Shown: positions 1 through 5,174, counted from the stretch's first letter. The stretch: DNA of 5,258 bases from Desulfobacteraceae bacterium UBA5616 (GCA_002423615.1 DIKO01000064.1:1-5258), one strand, 5' to 3'. Translations and numbers: made by a program. Notes: generated from the letters alone by a model not told the origin.

Positions 1-171
1 GGTTGCTCATGGTATATTTTTCCGGTCGTCGCATCTTCAGCTTAGACTTTTTATATTTCCAGGCGGACATGGCTGGCTTGAGCAGAAGGGTTTTGGATTG
101 ACCCGCTTTGTTTTTGCTGATAAAAGTTCGTACGGAATGCGGGGAGTGCTGCCAACGGTTTTCCCTGATCC

Positions 172-229
172 GGGCCTCCACTGAACCCTTTTAATAAGCT
201 TCTTCCATACCAGTGGAGGCTCAATTTTT
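172..229 (+). terminator. Hairpin plus T run: probable intrinsic terminator or attenuator
   Basis: Arms 172-183 and 211-222 are complementary over 12 positions: 10 perfect pairs (GCCTCCACTG / CAGTGGAGGC), then one G-T wobble and one further G-C. The loop is 27 nt, and five Ts follow at 225-229. The T run lies on the plus-strand side only, so it would act on plus-strand transcription. The loop is long for a classical terminator. It could end transcription of a gene to the left, or act as an attenuator if pyrE is transcribed from further upstream. A TGA stop (182-184) of an open plus frame lies inside the first arm. Confidence 0.55.
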
Positions 230-317
230 AACCGATTCCATCCATAAAATCAACAGTTTCTTTGGCTGACCGCCGCTGTATCTGCAAGTGCTCATTTTAT
301 CGGTGGAGTTACGGCCC

Positions 318-350
318 ATGACGCCAGAATTTCAAGAAAAAAAGGAATGA
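318..350 (+). CDS. Possible 10-codon leader ORF upstream of pyrE
   Basis: An ATG at 318 is preceded by GGTGGAG (302-308) with 9 nt between the GGAG and the start codon. It encodes a putative peptide MTPEFQEKKE that ends at TGA 348-350, two bases before the preferred pyrE ATG at 353. The pyrE Shine-Dalgarno (342-346) lies inside its last codons. This geometry would allow translational coupling of leader and pyrE. The ribosome-binding site and tight junction are visible; expression of the peptide is inference. A reading frame this short arises easily by chance, so confidence is low. Confidence 0.2.
   Translation: MTPEFQEKKE
342..346 (+). promoter_or_regulatory. pyrE ribosome-binding site (decides start)
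   Basis: AAGGA lies directly against an ATG at 347 but is 6 nt from the in-frame ATG at 353. Normal spacing favours 353 as the true start. The protein then begins MLKTEL rather than MIMLKTEL. Confidence 0.7.
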
Positions 351-352
351 TA

Positions 353-916
353 ATGTTGAAAACGGAACTGATCGAATTGCTTTGCAACAGATCCTTCAAA
401 TACAGCGACCAGCCGGTTTTTAAACTGGTTTCCGGACGCATGAGCCGGTTTTACGTCAACTGCAAGCCTACTACACTCAACGCCCGCGGCCTGTTTCTGA
501 CCGGCAGCCTGGTGTTTGAAGCTCTATCGGATCTGGAAATTCAGGGCGTGGGGGGGTTGACTTTCGGAGCGGATCCGATTGCCGTTGCCGCGGCGCTGAT
601 ATCCGAGGTAAGGCACCGTCCTTTCAACGCATTTTCGATTCGAAAGACACCTAAGGACCACGGCATTTCCGTCTGGATCGAGGGGGATATGAAGCCCGGA
701 GACCGGGTGGCGATTATTGACGACGTGGTGACCACGGGAGGCTCGACTATTCAGGCTATTGAACGGGCCAGATCCGAAGGGCTTGATGTGCGAAGGGTCA
801 TTGCGCTGGTGGATCGCCAGGAAGGCGGCGTGGAAAATATTCGTAGCCATGTTGACGATGTGCGGGCCATCGTAAGCCGGGATGAGCTTGTCGAACGCTG
901 CCAGAAAAGGATCTGA
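353..916 (+). CDS. pyrE: Orotate phosphoribosyltransferase
   Basis: PyrE catalyses transfer of the phosphoribosyl group from PRPP to orotate, giving orotidine 5'-monophosphate, the fifth step of de novo UMP synthesis in the cytoplasm. The 187-residue product (numbered from the ATG at 353) has the expected type I phosphoribosyltransferase layout. The mobile catalytic loop is RKTPKDHG (about 97-104), containing the Lys and His residues typical of OPRTs. The PRPP-binding signature is VAIIDDVVTTGGST (about 119-132) with the paired Asp residues. A GADPIAV stretch near 72-78 matches the family's conserved core strand. The length suits the compact OPRT subgroup, shorter than the roughly 213-residue E. 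coli enzyme. An ATG at 347 is possible but sits too close to the Shine-Dalgarno. The gene stands alone on its strand and converges on queD. No other pyr gene is in view. Confidence 0.95.
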   Translation: MLKTELIELLCNRSFKYSDQPVFKLVSGRMSRFYVNCKPTTLNARGLFLTGSLVFEALSDLEIQGVGGLTFGADPIAVAAALISEVRHRPFNAFSIRKTPKDHGISVWIEGDMKPGDRVAIIDDVVTTGGSTIQAIERARSEGLDVRRVIALVDRQEGGVENIRSHVDDVRAIVSRDELVERCQKRI

Positions 917-921
917 GACGG

Positions 922-1299
922 CTATTGCCCCACAAGAATGTAGGTGGCGCACGCGTCTTCGGATTCCCAGATCGAGACCTTTGAAACGTGAACCGTTTCG
1001 TTGCGGATCCTGGCGTCAAGGCTTTGAGCGATAAACCTTGCGATGTTTTCAGAAGAGGGGTTCAGGCCTTTAAAACAATCGAGATCATTTAAGCACTTAT
1101 GGTCCATTAGGGCGACGATTTCAGCGACAAGCTTTTTCAGGTCCCCGAAATCCATCAGCAAACCGACCGTATTCAGTGTATTTCCCTGGACGCATACCTC
1201 GACCTTCCAGTTATGACCGTGAAGGCTTTCGCATGTTTCCGTTTCCATTTTCAGTTGATGGGCGGCTGCAAAGCCGGAGGCAATTTTAACTTCGAACAT
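922..1299 (-). CDS. queD: 6-carboxytetrahydropterin synthase (QueD; PTPS/QueD family)
   Basis: QueD converts 7,8-dihydroneopterin triphosphate to 6-carboxy-5,6,7,8-tetrahydropterin, an early step toward preQ0, queuosine in tRNA and other 7-deazapurines. The 125-residue protein shows the zinc ligands His14, His27 and His29. The nucleophile is Cys23 in the motif CESLHGH; CxxxHGH spacing is characteristic of QueD rather than of the animal-type pyruvoyl-tetrahydropterin synthases. LMDFGDLK (48-55), DHKCLND (66-72, with the catalytic Asp/His pair), PSSENIARF (81-89) and WESEDACATY (111-120, with the pterin-anchoring Glu112) complete the family pattern. The length is normal. It starts 14 nt after the dnaJ stop with a weak GGA 8 nt upstream, so it is most likely cotranscribed with dnaJ. 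A pterin-related paralogue function cannot be fully excluded without queC and queE nearby. Confidence 0.92.
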   Translation of the reverse strand: MFEVKIASGFAAAHQLKMETETCESLHGHNWKVEVCVQGNTLNTVGLLMDFGDLKKLVAEIVALMDHKCLNDLDCFKGLNPSSENIARFIAQSLDARIRNETVHVSKVSIWESEDACATYILVGQ

Positions 1300-1313
1300 C
1301 AGATTGTTCCGGA

Positions 1314-2429
1314 TTACTGGGCCGCCCTGGCAGAGCGTCCCTTAAGTATATTTTTTAATTTGCTCGAAAATTTGTTTTTATTGAGTTGCTCAAATTCCCT
1401 CAGCAGTTCTTCCTGCTTCTTGCTCAGATTTGTGGGCGTTTTTATATCCACCTGGATGATCTGGTCTCCGGGTTTATGGGTTCTGATGGATATGATTCCT
1501 TCTCCCCGGAAACGGAATACGGCGCCGGGTTGTGTGCCCTTGGGAATTTCCAGTTTCTTTTCTCCGGTCAGAGTGGGTACGGTGATCGTATCTCCCAATG
1601 CCGCCTGAATAAAGGAAATCTCAACCTTGCAGATGACATCGCTGTTTTCCCGAATGAAAAATTCATGGGGTTCCACATGGATAAACACGTAAAGATCACC
1701 GGGCGGGCCACCGAATGCGCCGGGCTCTCCTTCACCGGTAAGCCTGAGCCGGGAACCGGAATCTACCCCGGCAGGAATTTTCACAGCCACTTTTTTCTGT
1801 ATTTCGATTCGCCCTGCGCCCCTGCATTTCCCACAGGGGCTGGAAATTTTTTGACCGGAACCGCGACAGCTCGGGCATGTCGTTCGGACGGTGAAAAAAC
1901 CCTGGGTTCTGGATACCTGACCGCTTCCATGGCAATCGGTGCAGATTTCCGGCGCTGTGCCGGGTTCACAGGCTGATCCCGAGCATTTCGGGCAGACTTC
2001 CATTTTATCGACAATGATTTCCGTTTCGGTGCCAAAAGCCGCTTCCATGAAGCTCATGCAAAGATCATAGCGCAGATCCGCGCCTCTTTGAGCCCGGCTT
2101 CTGGATCGTCTTCCGCCACCGAATCCAAAAAAGTCTTCAAAGATGTCGCTGAAACTTGAAAAAATATCATCGAATCCGCCGAATCCTGAAAATCCGGCGC
2201 CTTCGAGGCCTTGATGACCGTATTGATCGTAGATCTGACGCTTTTGGGGGTCTCGAAGCACTTCGTAGGCTTCGGAAGCTTCCTTGAATTTTTCTTCAGC
2301 GGCCTTGTCCCCCGGATTTCTGTCCGGGTGATAGCGGAGCGCCATTTTCCGATAGTTTGACTTTATTTCATCCGGGCTTGCGGTGCGGCGGACGTCCAGT
2401 ATTTCATAATAATCCCTTTTCGAAGCCAT
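1314..2429 (-). CDS. dnaJ: Chaperone protein DnaJ (type I Hsp40)
   Basis: DnaJ is the cochaperone that delivers unfolded clients to DnaK and stimulates its ATPase in the cytoplasm. The 371-residue product is full length with all type I parts. The J domain (about 5-70) has HPD at 34-36. A Gly/Phe-rich linker (about 74-106) follows. The zinc-binding domain has four CxxCxGxx-type repeats with Cys pairs 146/149, 163/166, 185/188 and 199/202. The C-terminal client-binding domains run from about 210 to 345. The first zinc repeat ends in Ala (CPKCSGSA) instead of the usual Gly, a minor departure. The start ATG has a weak GGA 8 nt upstream. dnaK and grpE are not adjacent, so this is a stand-alone dnaJ locus. 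A heat-shock-like promoter lies upstream (2589-2619), and queD follows 14 nt downstream. Confidence 0.97.
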   Translation of the reverse strand: MASKRDYYEILDVRRTASPDEIKSNYRKMALRYHPDRNPGDKAAEEKFKEASEAYEVLRDPQKRQIYDQYGHQGLEGAGFSGFGGFDDIFSSFSDIFEDFFGFGGGRRSRSRAQRGADLRYDLCMSFMEAAFGTETEIIVDKMEVCPKCSGSACEPGTAPEICTDCHGSGQVSRTQGFFTVRTTCPSCRGSGQKISSPCGKCRGAGRIEIQKKVAVKIPAGVDSGSRLRLTGEGEPGAFGGPPGDLYVFIHVEPHEFFIRENSDVICKVEISFIQAALGDTITVPTLTGEKKLEIPKGTQPGAVFRFRGEGIISIRTHKPGDQIIQVDIKTPTNLSKKQEELLREFEQLNKNKFSSKLKNILKGRSARAAQ

Positions 2430-2460
2430 TGATATTTCCGTAACCGCTTAGATTTTTAGA

Positions 2461-2480
2461 GATACGCCGAAACGCGCATC
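2461..2480 (-). other. Small hairpin in the dnaJ 5' leader
   Basis: On the minus strand GATGCGC and GCGTATC flank a 6-nt loop (GTTTCG), giving a 7-bp stem that includes one G-U pair. On the plus strand the same position would be an A-C mismatch, so the stem is complete only in the dnaJ-sense RNA. It ends about 30 nt before the start codon and has no T run, so it is not a terminator. It might influence leader structure or stability, or be fortuitous. Confidence 0.3.
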
Positions 2481-2546
2481 TGAAATACAGTTATGTCTCG
2501 TCCATTCATCAAAATTTTTTGGCAGGCAAAATCAGTTTAATGGGTA

Positions 2547-2574
2547 AATTTAATACATAAATAGTGCTTGTCAA
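2547..2574 (-). promoter_or_regulatory. Candidate sigma-70-type promoter for dnaJ-queD
   Basis: A perfect -35 hexamer TTGACA (2574-2569) is followed after 16 bp by TAAATT (2552-2547), which matches four of six bases of TATAAT. The surrounding sequence is A+T-rich. Transcription would begin near 2540, leaving a leader of roughly 110 nt before dnaJ. The -35 box is strong and the -10 box is moderate. Confidence 0.45.
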
Positions 2575-2588
2575 CGTTTCTCCGGTGA

Positions 2589-2619
2589 TTTATTGGCACG
2601 CCTGATTCCATTTCAAGGG
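2589..2619 (-). promoter_or_regulatory. Candidate sigma-32 (RpoH) heat-shock promoter for dnaJ-queD
   Basis: CCCTTGAA (2619-2612) exactly matches the core of the RpoH -35 consensus. After 14 bp comes GCCAATAAA (2597-2589), which partly matches the CCCCATTTA-type -10 element. Spacing is within the range known for RpoH promoters. It points toward dnaJ, a classical heat-shock gene, which supports the call. It starts only about 22 bp beyond the nadB stop. The -10 is imperfect, so the promoter is probable, not proven. Confidence 0.55.
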
Positions 2620-2636
2620 ATTTTGCATACCCCTTG
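2614..2636. repeat. Inverted repeat overlapping the heat-shock -35 box
   Basis: Six-base perfect arms CCCTTG and CAAGGG lie at 2631-2636 and 2614-2619 (plus-strand reading: CAAGGG at 2614, CCCTTG at 2631), separated by 11 bp. The arm nearer dnaJ is the CCCTTG of the RpoH-like -35 element. In RNA the repeat would form a short hairpin just after the nadB stop, but no T run follows, so it is a poor intrinsic terminator. Confidence 0.35.
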
Positions 2637-2640
2637 CCGT

Positions 2641-4275
2641 TCAGGCTGAAAACGGCCGACGTATGACGGTATCCTGTTTCCAAACATTGTCGTCTCGATT
2701 GGGATATTCGATGTTGTAGTGAAGCCCCCGGCTTTCCTTTCGTTTCCTAGCGCATTTAATAATCAGCTCGGCAACCGTGGCAATATTTCTCAATTCAATA
2801 AGATCCGAAAAAATTCGAAAATCCCAGTAGTAGTCCCGAATTTCACTTTGAATGCTTTCGATGCGGTGTTTGGCACGTTCCAGGCGTTTATTGGAGCGCA
2901 CGATTCCTACATAATTCCACATAAAACGACGTATCTCGTCCCAGTTATGCGCGACCATGATCAACTCATCGCTGTCGGTTGTTCCCGAATCGTCCCAGGG
3001 GGAGAGTTCCGGTAAAGACGTTTCGGAAATTTGCTTTAAGTCTTCAACCGCTTGCTGGGCAGCCCTGTGAGCGTAAACCAGCGCTTCGGCCAGGGAATTG
3101 CTGGCAAGCCGGTTGGCGCCGTGAAGGCCGGTGCAGGCGGTTTCGCCAATAGCGTAAAGCTGTTTTATGTCGGTCCTGCCCCACGTGTCGGTTGCAACGC
3201 CGCCGCACATGTAATGGGCCGCCGGAACAACGGGAATGGGTTCCCGGGTCATATCGATACCAAAAGAAAGGCACTTTTCATAAAGGTTGGGGAATCGTGT
3301 TTTGATGAATTCAGCATCTTTGTGAGAGATATCGAGAAACACCGAATCCTTTCCGGTTTTTTTCAGTTCGGTATCTATAGCGCGAGCCACTACGTCCCGG
3401 CAGGCAAGCTCTTTCTGTGGATCGTATTTTTCCATAAAACGGCGCCCGGCGGCGTCGACGAGATAGGCGCCCTCACCGCGAACCGCCTCGGATATCAGAA
3501 AATTCTTGGCTTCCGGGTGGTACAGACAGGTGGGATGAAACTGTACGAATTCGAGGTTGGCCACCATGGCGCCAGCCCGATAAGCCATGGCGATTCCATC
3601 CCCTGTGGCGATGTCGGGGTTGCTCGTGTAAAGATAGACTTTTCCGGCCCCTCCGGTTGCCAGCATCGTGATTTTGGCGCAGAAGGTTTTTACCTCCCGG
3701 GTATTCCGATCCTGAACGTAAGCGCCGTGGCAGACCTCTTCATGGGTGGTGATGACCGCCCCTCTTTTGATGCGGGTGGAACGGGTGATCAGATCGATGG
3801 CGATATGATTTTCATAGACCGTGATTCGGTTGTTGCGTCTGACGTGCTCCACCAGAACCCGTTCGATTTCCTGGCCGGTCATATCCTGAGCATGAACGAT
3901 ACGTTTCCGGGAGTGCCCGCCTTCCCGGCCCAGATCAAGTGCGGGCGGGGCTTCGGTGGATGCCTCACTCAAATTGAAATTCACTCCGAGATTAATCAGC
4001 TCAAGGATTCTGTCCGGGCCATTTTTGACGACCATCTCCACAACTTCCAGGTTGCACAAACCGTCGCCCGCAGCAAGCGTGTCCTGTATATGAAGGTCGA
4101 AGGAATCCAGTTGTCCGAATACCGAGGCAACGCCTCCCTGAGCCTGGGAGGTATTGCTGTCCATGATTCCTTTTTTGGTCACCAGAGCGACGGTACCGTA
4201 AGCAGCCACTTTGAGGGCAAAAGTCAACCCCGCAACCCCGCTGCCCAAGACTAAAAAATCAGACTGAATTTCCAT
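2641..4275 (-). CDS. nadB: L-aspartate oxidase
   Basis: NadB is the FAD enzyme that oxidises L-aspartate to iminoaspartate, which NadA condenses with dihydroxyacetone phosphate to quinolinate in de novo NAD synthesis. It can reoxidise its flavin with oxygen or fumarate. The 544-residue protein starts with a dinucleotide-binding GSGVAG (11-16). It continues with the FAD-contacting SNTSQAQGGVA (40-50), EGGHS (118-122), FHPT with His247, the catalytic-type Arg266 in SEAVRGEG, and HYMCGG with His354. GLHGANRLASNS (383-394) is the NadB version of this flavoprotein core. The C-terminal helical domain ends with RGLHYNIEYP, typical of NadB and unlike SdhA/FrdA, whose substrate motifs differ. An AAGGA lies 12 nt before the ATG, a rather long spacing. 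The gene follows the SH3 gene by 40 bp and likely shares its transcript. nadA and nadC are not in the window. Confidence 0.96.
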   Translation of the reverse strand: MEIQSDFLVLGSGVAGLTFALKVAAYGTVALVTKKGIMDSNTSQAQGGVASVFGQLDSFDLHIQDTLAAGDGLCNLEVVEMVVKNGPDRILELINLGVNFNLSEASTEAPPALDLGREGGHSRKRIVHAQDMTGQEIERVLVEHVRRNNRITVYENHIAIDLITRSTRIKRGAVITTHEEVCHGAYVQDRNTREVKTFCAKITMLATGGAGKVYLYTSNPDIATGDGIAMAYRAGAMVANLEFVQFHPTCLYHPEAKNFLISEAVRGEGAYLVDAAGRRFMEKYDPQKELACRDVVARAIDTELKKTGKDSVFLDISHKDAEFIKTRFPNLYEKCLSFGIDMTREPIPVVPAAHYMCGGVATDTWGRTDIKQLYAIGETACTGLHGANRLASNSLAEALVYAHRAAQQAVEDLKQISETSLPELSPWDDSGTTDSDELIMVAHNWDEIRRFMWNYVGIVRSNKRLERAKHRIESIQSEIRDYYWDFRIFSDLIELRNIATVAELIIKCARKRKESRGLHYNIEYPNRDDNVWKQDTVIRRPFSA

Positions 4276-4315
4276 TGTGTACGATTGTCCTTGGTGTGAA
4301 TCAATTTTGAATAGT

Positions 4316-4972
4316 TTAAAGCAAAGAAGACCTTCTTCGTTTGCTTTTTCCAGTATGGCCGATGACCACTCCGACCAACAGCACGCCGGCGCCGGCCAGG
4401 AACCAGTGGATTGCGTTTTTCATTTGAAACCCGGATAACTTCTTTTCCAGGTCGCCGATCTTTTCATTCTGCACTTTCAGAGCTTCGGACTTTGTCTGCA
4501 GGTCTTGCTGAAGCTGAATGAATTCACCGGAACCCTGTTTCAGGGTTTCATATGCGCTGGAGATTTTATCAAGCGCTTCCCGGGCTTGTGAAAGTTCCAA
4601 GGAATACTTCTGTATGTCGGATTTCAGGGTCCGGTTCTCTTTAGATAAAAATTCGAATTGGGTCAGAAGCTCGGCATTGCGCTTTTCGAGACTTTCCAGA
4701 AGCACGGTTTTAGGTTTTTCGGAGCTCAAAAAACGGCTCAAAACCCACCCCTCTTTTCCGTCGGCAATCTGAACTCTGGACCAATCCTGTCCTTCCTCAA
4801 TCATTTCCATGGGCTGGCCGGTTATCAGCATGGCAATAATTTTATTGTCAGTGGTCGGGCCGGTGCGCATGGTGATTTTCATCGTATCGGAGACATATAC
4901 CGTTTTAGCCTGCGCGGAACCGGCCATTGTGCACGCCGCAAGGATGTAAATTAGAAATAAAACGCGTTTCAT
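4316..4972 (-). CDS. YgiM-type SH3-domain, coiled-coil membrane protein
   Basis: The 218-residue product has the layout of the YgiM / TIGR04211 family of envelope SH3b proteins, whose cellular role is not established. An N-terminal signal sequence has a short hydrophobic core and an AQA-K cleavage-like site after residue 22. An LAAC at 11-14 also resembles a lipobox, so a lipoprotein is an alternative. A bacterial SH3 domain spans about 24-84, with the typical MRTGP near 35-39 and GWVLSRFL at 75-82. A long charged heptad-like coiled coil follows (about 90-182). One C-terminal membrane helix (about 188-205) precedes a basic cytoplasmic tail KSKRRR. The order SH3b, coiled coil, single membrane helix, basic tail matches E. 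coli YgiM as I remember it. I chose the ATG at 4972, which has a good ribosome-binding site. A longer frame from TTG at 5026 lacks one and would place 18 polar residues before the signal peptide. Confidence 0.85.
   Translation of the reverse strand: MKRVLFLIYILAACTMAGSAQAKTVYVSDTMKITMRTGPTTDNKIIAMLITGQPMEMIEEGQDWSRVQIADGKEGWVLSRFLSSEKPKTVLLESLEKRNAELLTQFEFLSKENRTLKSDIQKYSLELSQAREALDKISSAYETLKQGSGEFIQLQQDLQTKSEALKVQNEKIGDLEKKLSGFQMKNAIHWFLAGAGVLLVGVVIGHTGKSKRRRSSLL
4318..4347 (-). other. Hairpin spanning the SH3-gene stop codon
   Basis: On the minus strand AAAGCAAA (4347-4340) pairs with TTTGCTTT (4325-4318), and GAAGA pairs with TCTTC inside. A single C is bulged and the loop is 3 nt, giving 13 base pairs in all. 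The hairpin encodes the tail KSKRRRSSLL and reaches the first base of the TAA. No T run follows on the minus strand, so it is not a standard terminator. It could protect the mRNA 3' end or reduce readthrough into nadB, which begins about 40 nt later. Confidence 0.4.
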
Positions 4973-4981
4973 GTGGGGCTG

Positions 4982-4988
4982 CTCCACC
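4982..4988 (-). promoter_or_regulatory. Ribosome-binding site deciding the SH3-gene start
   Basis: GGTGGAG is followed by 9 nt and the ATG at 4972. The alternative TTG at 5026 has no purine-rich site upstream and falls at the edge of the loop of a palindrome (5002-5038). This supports the shorter protein with its signal peptide at the N terminus. Confidence 0.65.
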
Positions 4989-5001
4989 CATGTTGTTTTT
5001 A

Positions 5002-5038
5002 CTGAAAAGGCCAATTTTTGCGCCAAAATTGTTTTCAG
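5002..5038. repeat. 37-bp interrupted palindrome upstream of the SH3 gene
   Basis: Outer arms CTGAAAA (5002-5008) and TTTTCAG (5032-5038) are perfectly complementary. Inner arms CAATTTT (5012-5018) and AAAATTG (5025-5031) are too. A 3-nt GGC bulge on one side (5009-5011) and a 6-nt loop (5019-5024) interrupt the 14 pairs. It lies 30 bp before the SH3 start codon and just beyond a TTGACA element, the position expected of an operator or a 5'-leader hairpin. No gene ends here on either strand, so a terminator role is unlikely. Confidence 0.5.
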
Positions 5039-5040
5039 GT

Positions 5041-5070
5041 ATCTTTTGTTGAAAAAACGCGGGGTGTCAA
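5041..5070 (-). promoter_or_regulatory. Candidate promoter for the SH3-nadB unit
   Basis: A perfect TTGACA (5070-5065) faces the SH3 gene. At 17-18 bp spacing the only -10 candidates are AAAAGA or AAAGAT (5047-5041), both weak matches to TATAAT. If used, transcription would begin near 5035, inside the palindrome at 5002-5038. Only the -35 element is convincing. Confidence 0.3.
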
Positions 5071-5084
5071 TAATTTCTTTTCAT
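5067..5084 (-). other. Five-codon mini-ORF with an ideal Shine-Dalgarno
   Basis: AGGAGG (5096-5091) is followed by 6 nt and ATG AAA AGA AAT TAT TGA, encoding MKRNY. The ribosome-binding site is the best in the window, yet the frame closes at once. It would matter only if transcription toward the SH3 gene starts to the right of 5096. It may be a leader peptide, a relic start or coincidence. Confidence 0.2.
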
Positions 5085-5136
5085 AAATGGCCTCCTATGC
5101 TACTTGTGAAACACGTTTGGCCCATAAGAAATCTAT

Positions 5137-5166
5137 TTGATCCACGCTGACAGGACGCAATTTAAA
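5137..5166 (+). promoter_or_regulatory. Candidate promoter for the DUF1178 gene
   Basis: TTGATC (5137-5142, four of six) and TTTAAA (5161-5166, four of six) are separated by 18 bp. The predicted transcription start would fall at about 5173-5175, at or next to the ATG. Both boxes are only moderate matches. Confidence 0.25.
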
Positions 5167-5174
5167 CACCTTTC

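Larger units (their letters stand above)
1..352. other. Left-flank region with no assigned gene
   Basis: No recognisable gene lies here. A plus-strand frame is open from the window edge to a TGA at 182-184 (about 60 codons), and the minus strand of the same codon register is open from the edge to a TAA at 191-193. Neither translation resembles a family I know. The minus reading is basic (many Lys/Arg) with somewhat higher third-position G+C; the plus reading has no such bias. Either could be the edge of a gene or chance. Downstream are a hairpin with a T run (172-229), a -10-like TAAAAT (245-250, five of six matches to TATAAT) without a good -35 partner, and a short leader ORF (318-350). This stretch presumably contains the pyrE promoter, but I cannot place it confidently. 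Confidence 0.5.

Noticed and set aside
524..1019. Minus-strand open frames opposite pyrE and continuing into queD
   Set aside because: pyrE carries the intact PRPP-binding motif on the plus strand. The antisense frames have no family resemblance and overlap queD in another frame.
1213..1976. Plus-strand open frames opposite queD and dnaJ
   Set aside because: They overlap clear queD and dnaJ coding sequence on the other strand, and their translations are low-quality shadows, for example of the Cys-rich zinc domain.
2555..2574. Possible CIRCE (HrcA) operator before dnaJ, suggested by AGCACT near the TTGACA
   Set aside because: The CIRCE partner half (GAGTGCTAA after 9 bp) is absent.
3052..4254. 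A 400-codon open frame on the plus strand opposite nadB
   Set aside because: It lies wholly antisense to a gene with complete NadB motifs. Its translation shows no recognisable domain, and it starts without a convincing ribosome-binding site. Long antisense frames are common opposite genes with this codon usage.
4529..4549. 9-bp hairpin with a 3-nt loop inside the SH3 gene (AACCCTG / CAGGGTT)
   Set aside because: It sits in the middle of the coiled-coil coding region with no T run. It is explained by the codons for ETLKQGS, so a terminator is unlikely.
4973..5026. N-terminal extension of the SH3 protein from TTG 5026
   Set aside because: There is no ribosome-binding site. The start lies in the palindrome, and the extension would bury the signal peptide 18 residues inside the protein.
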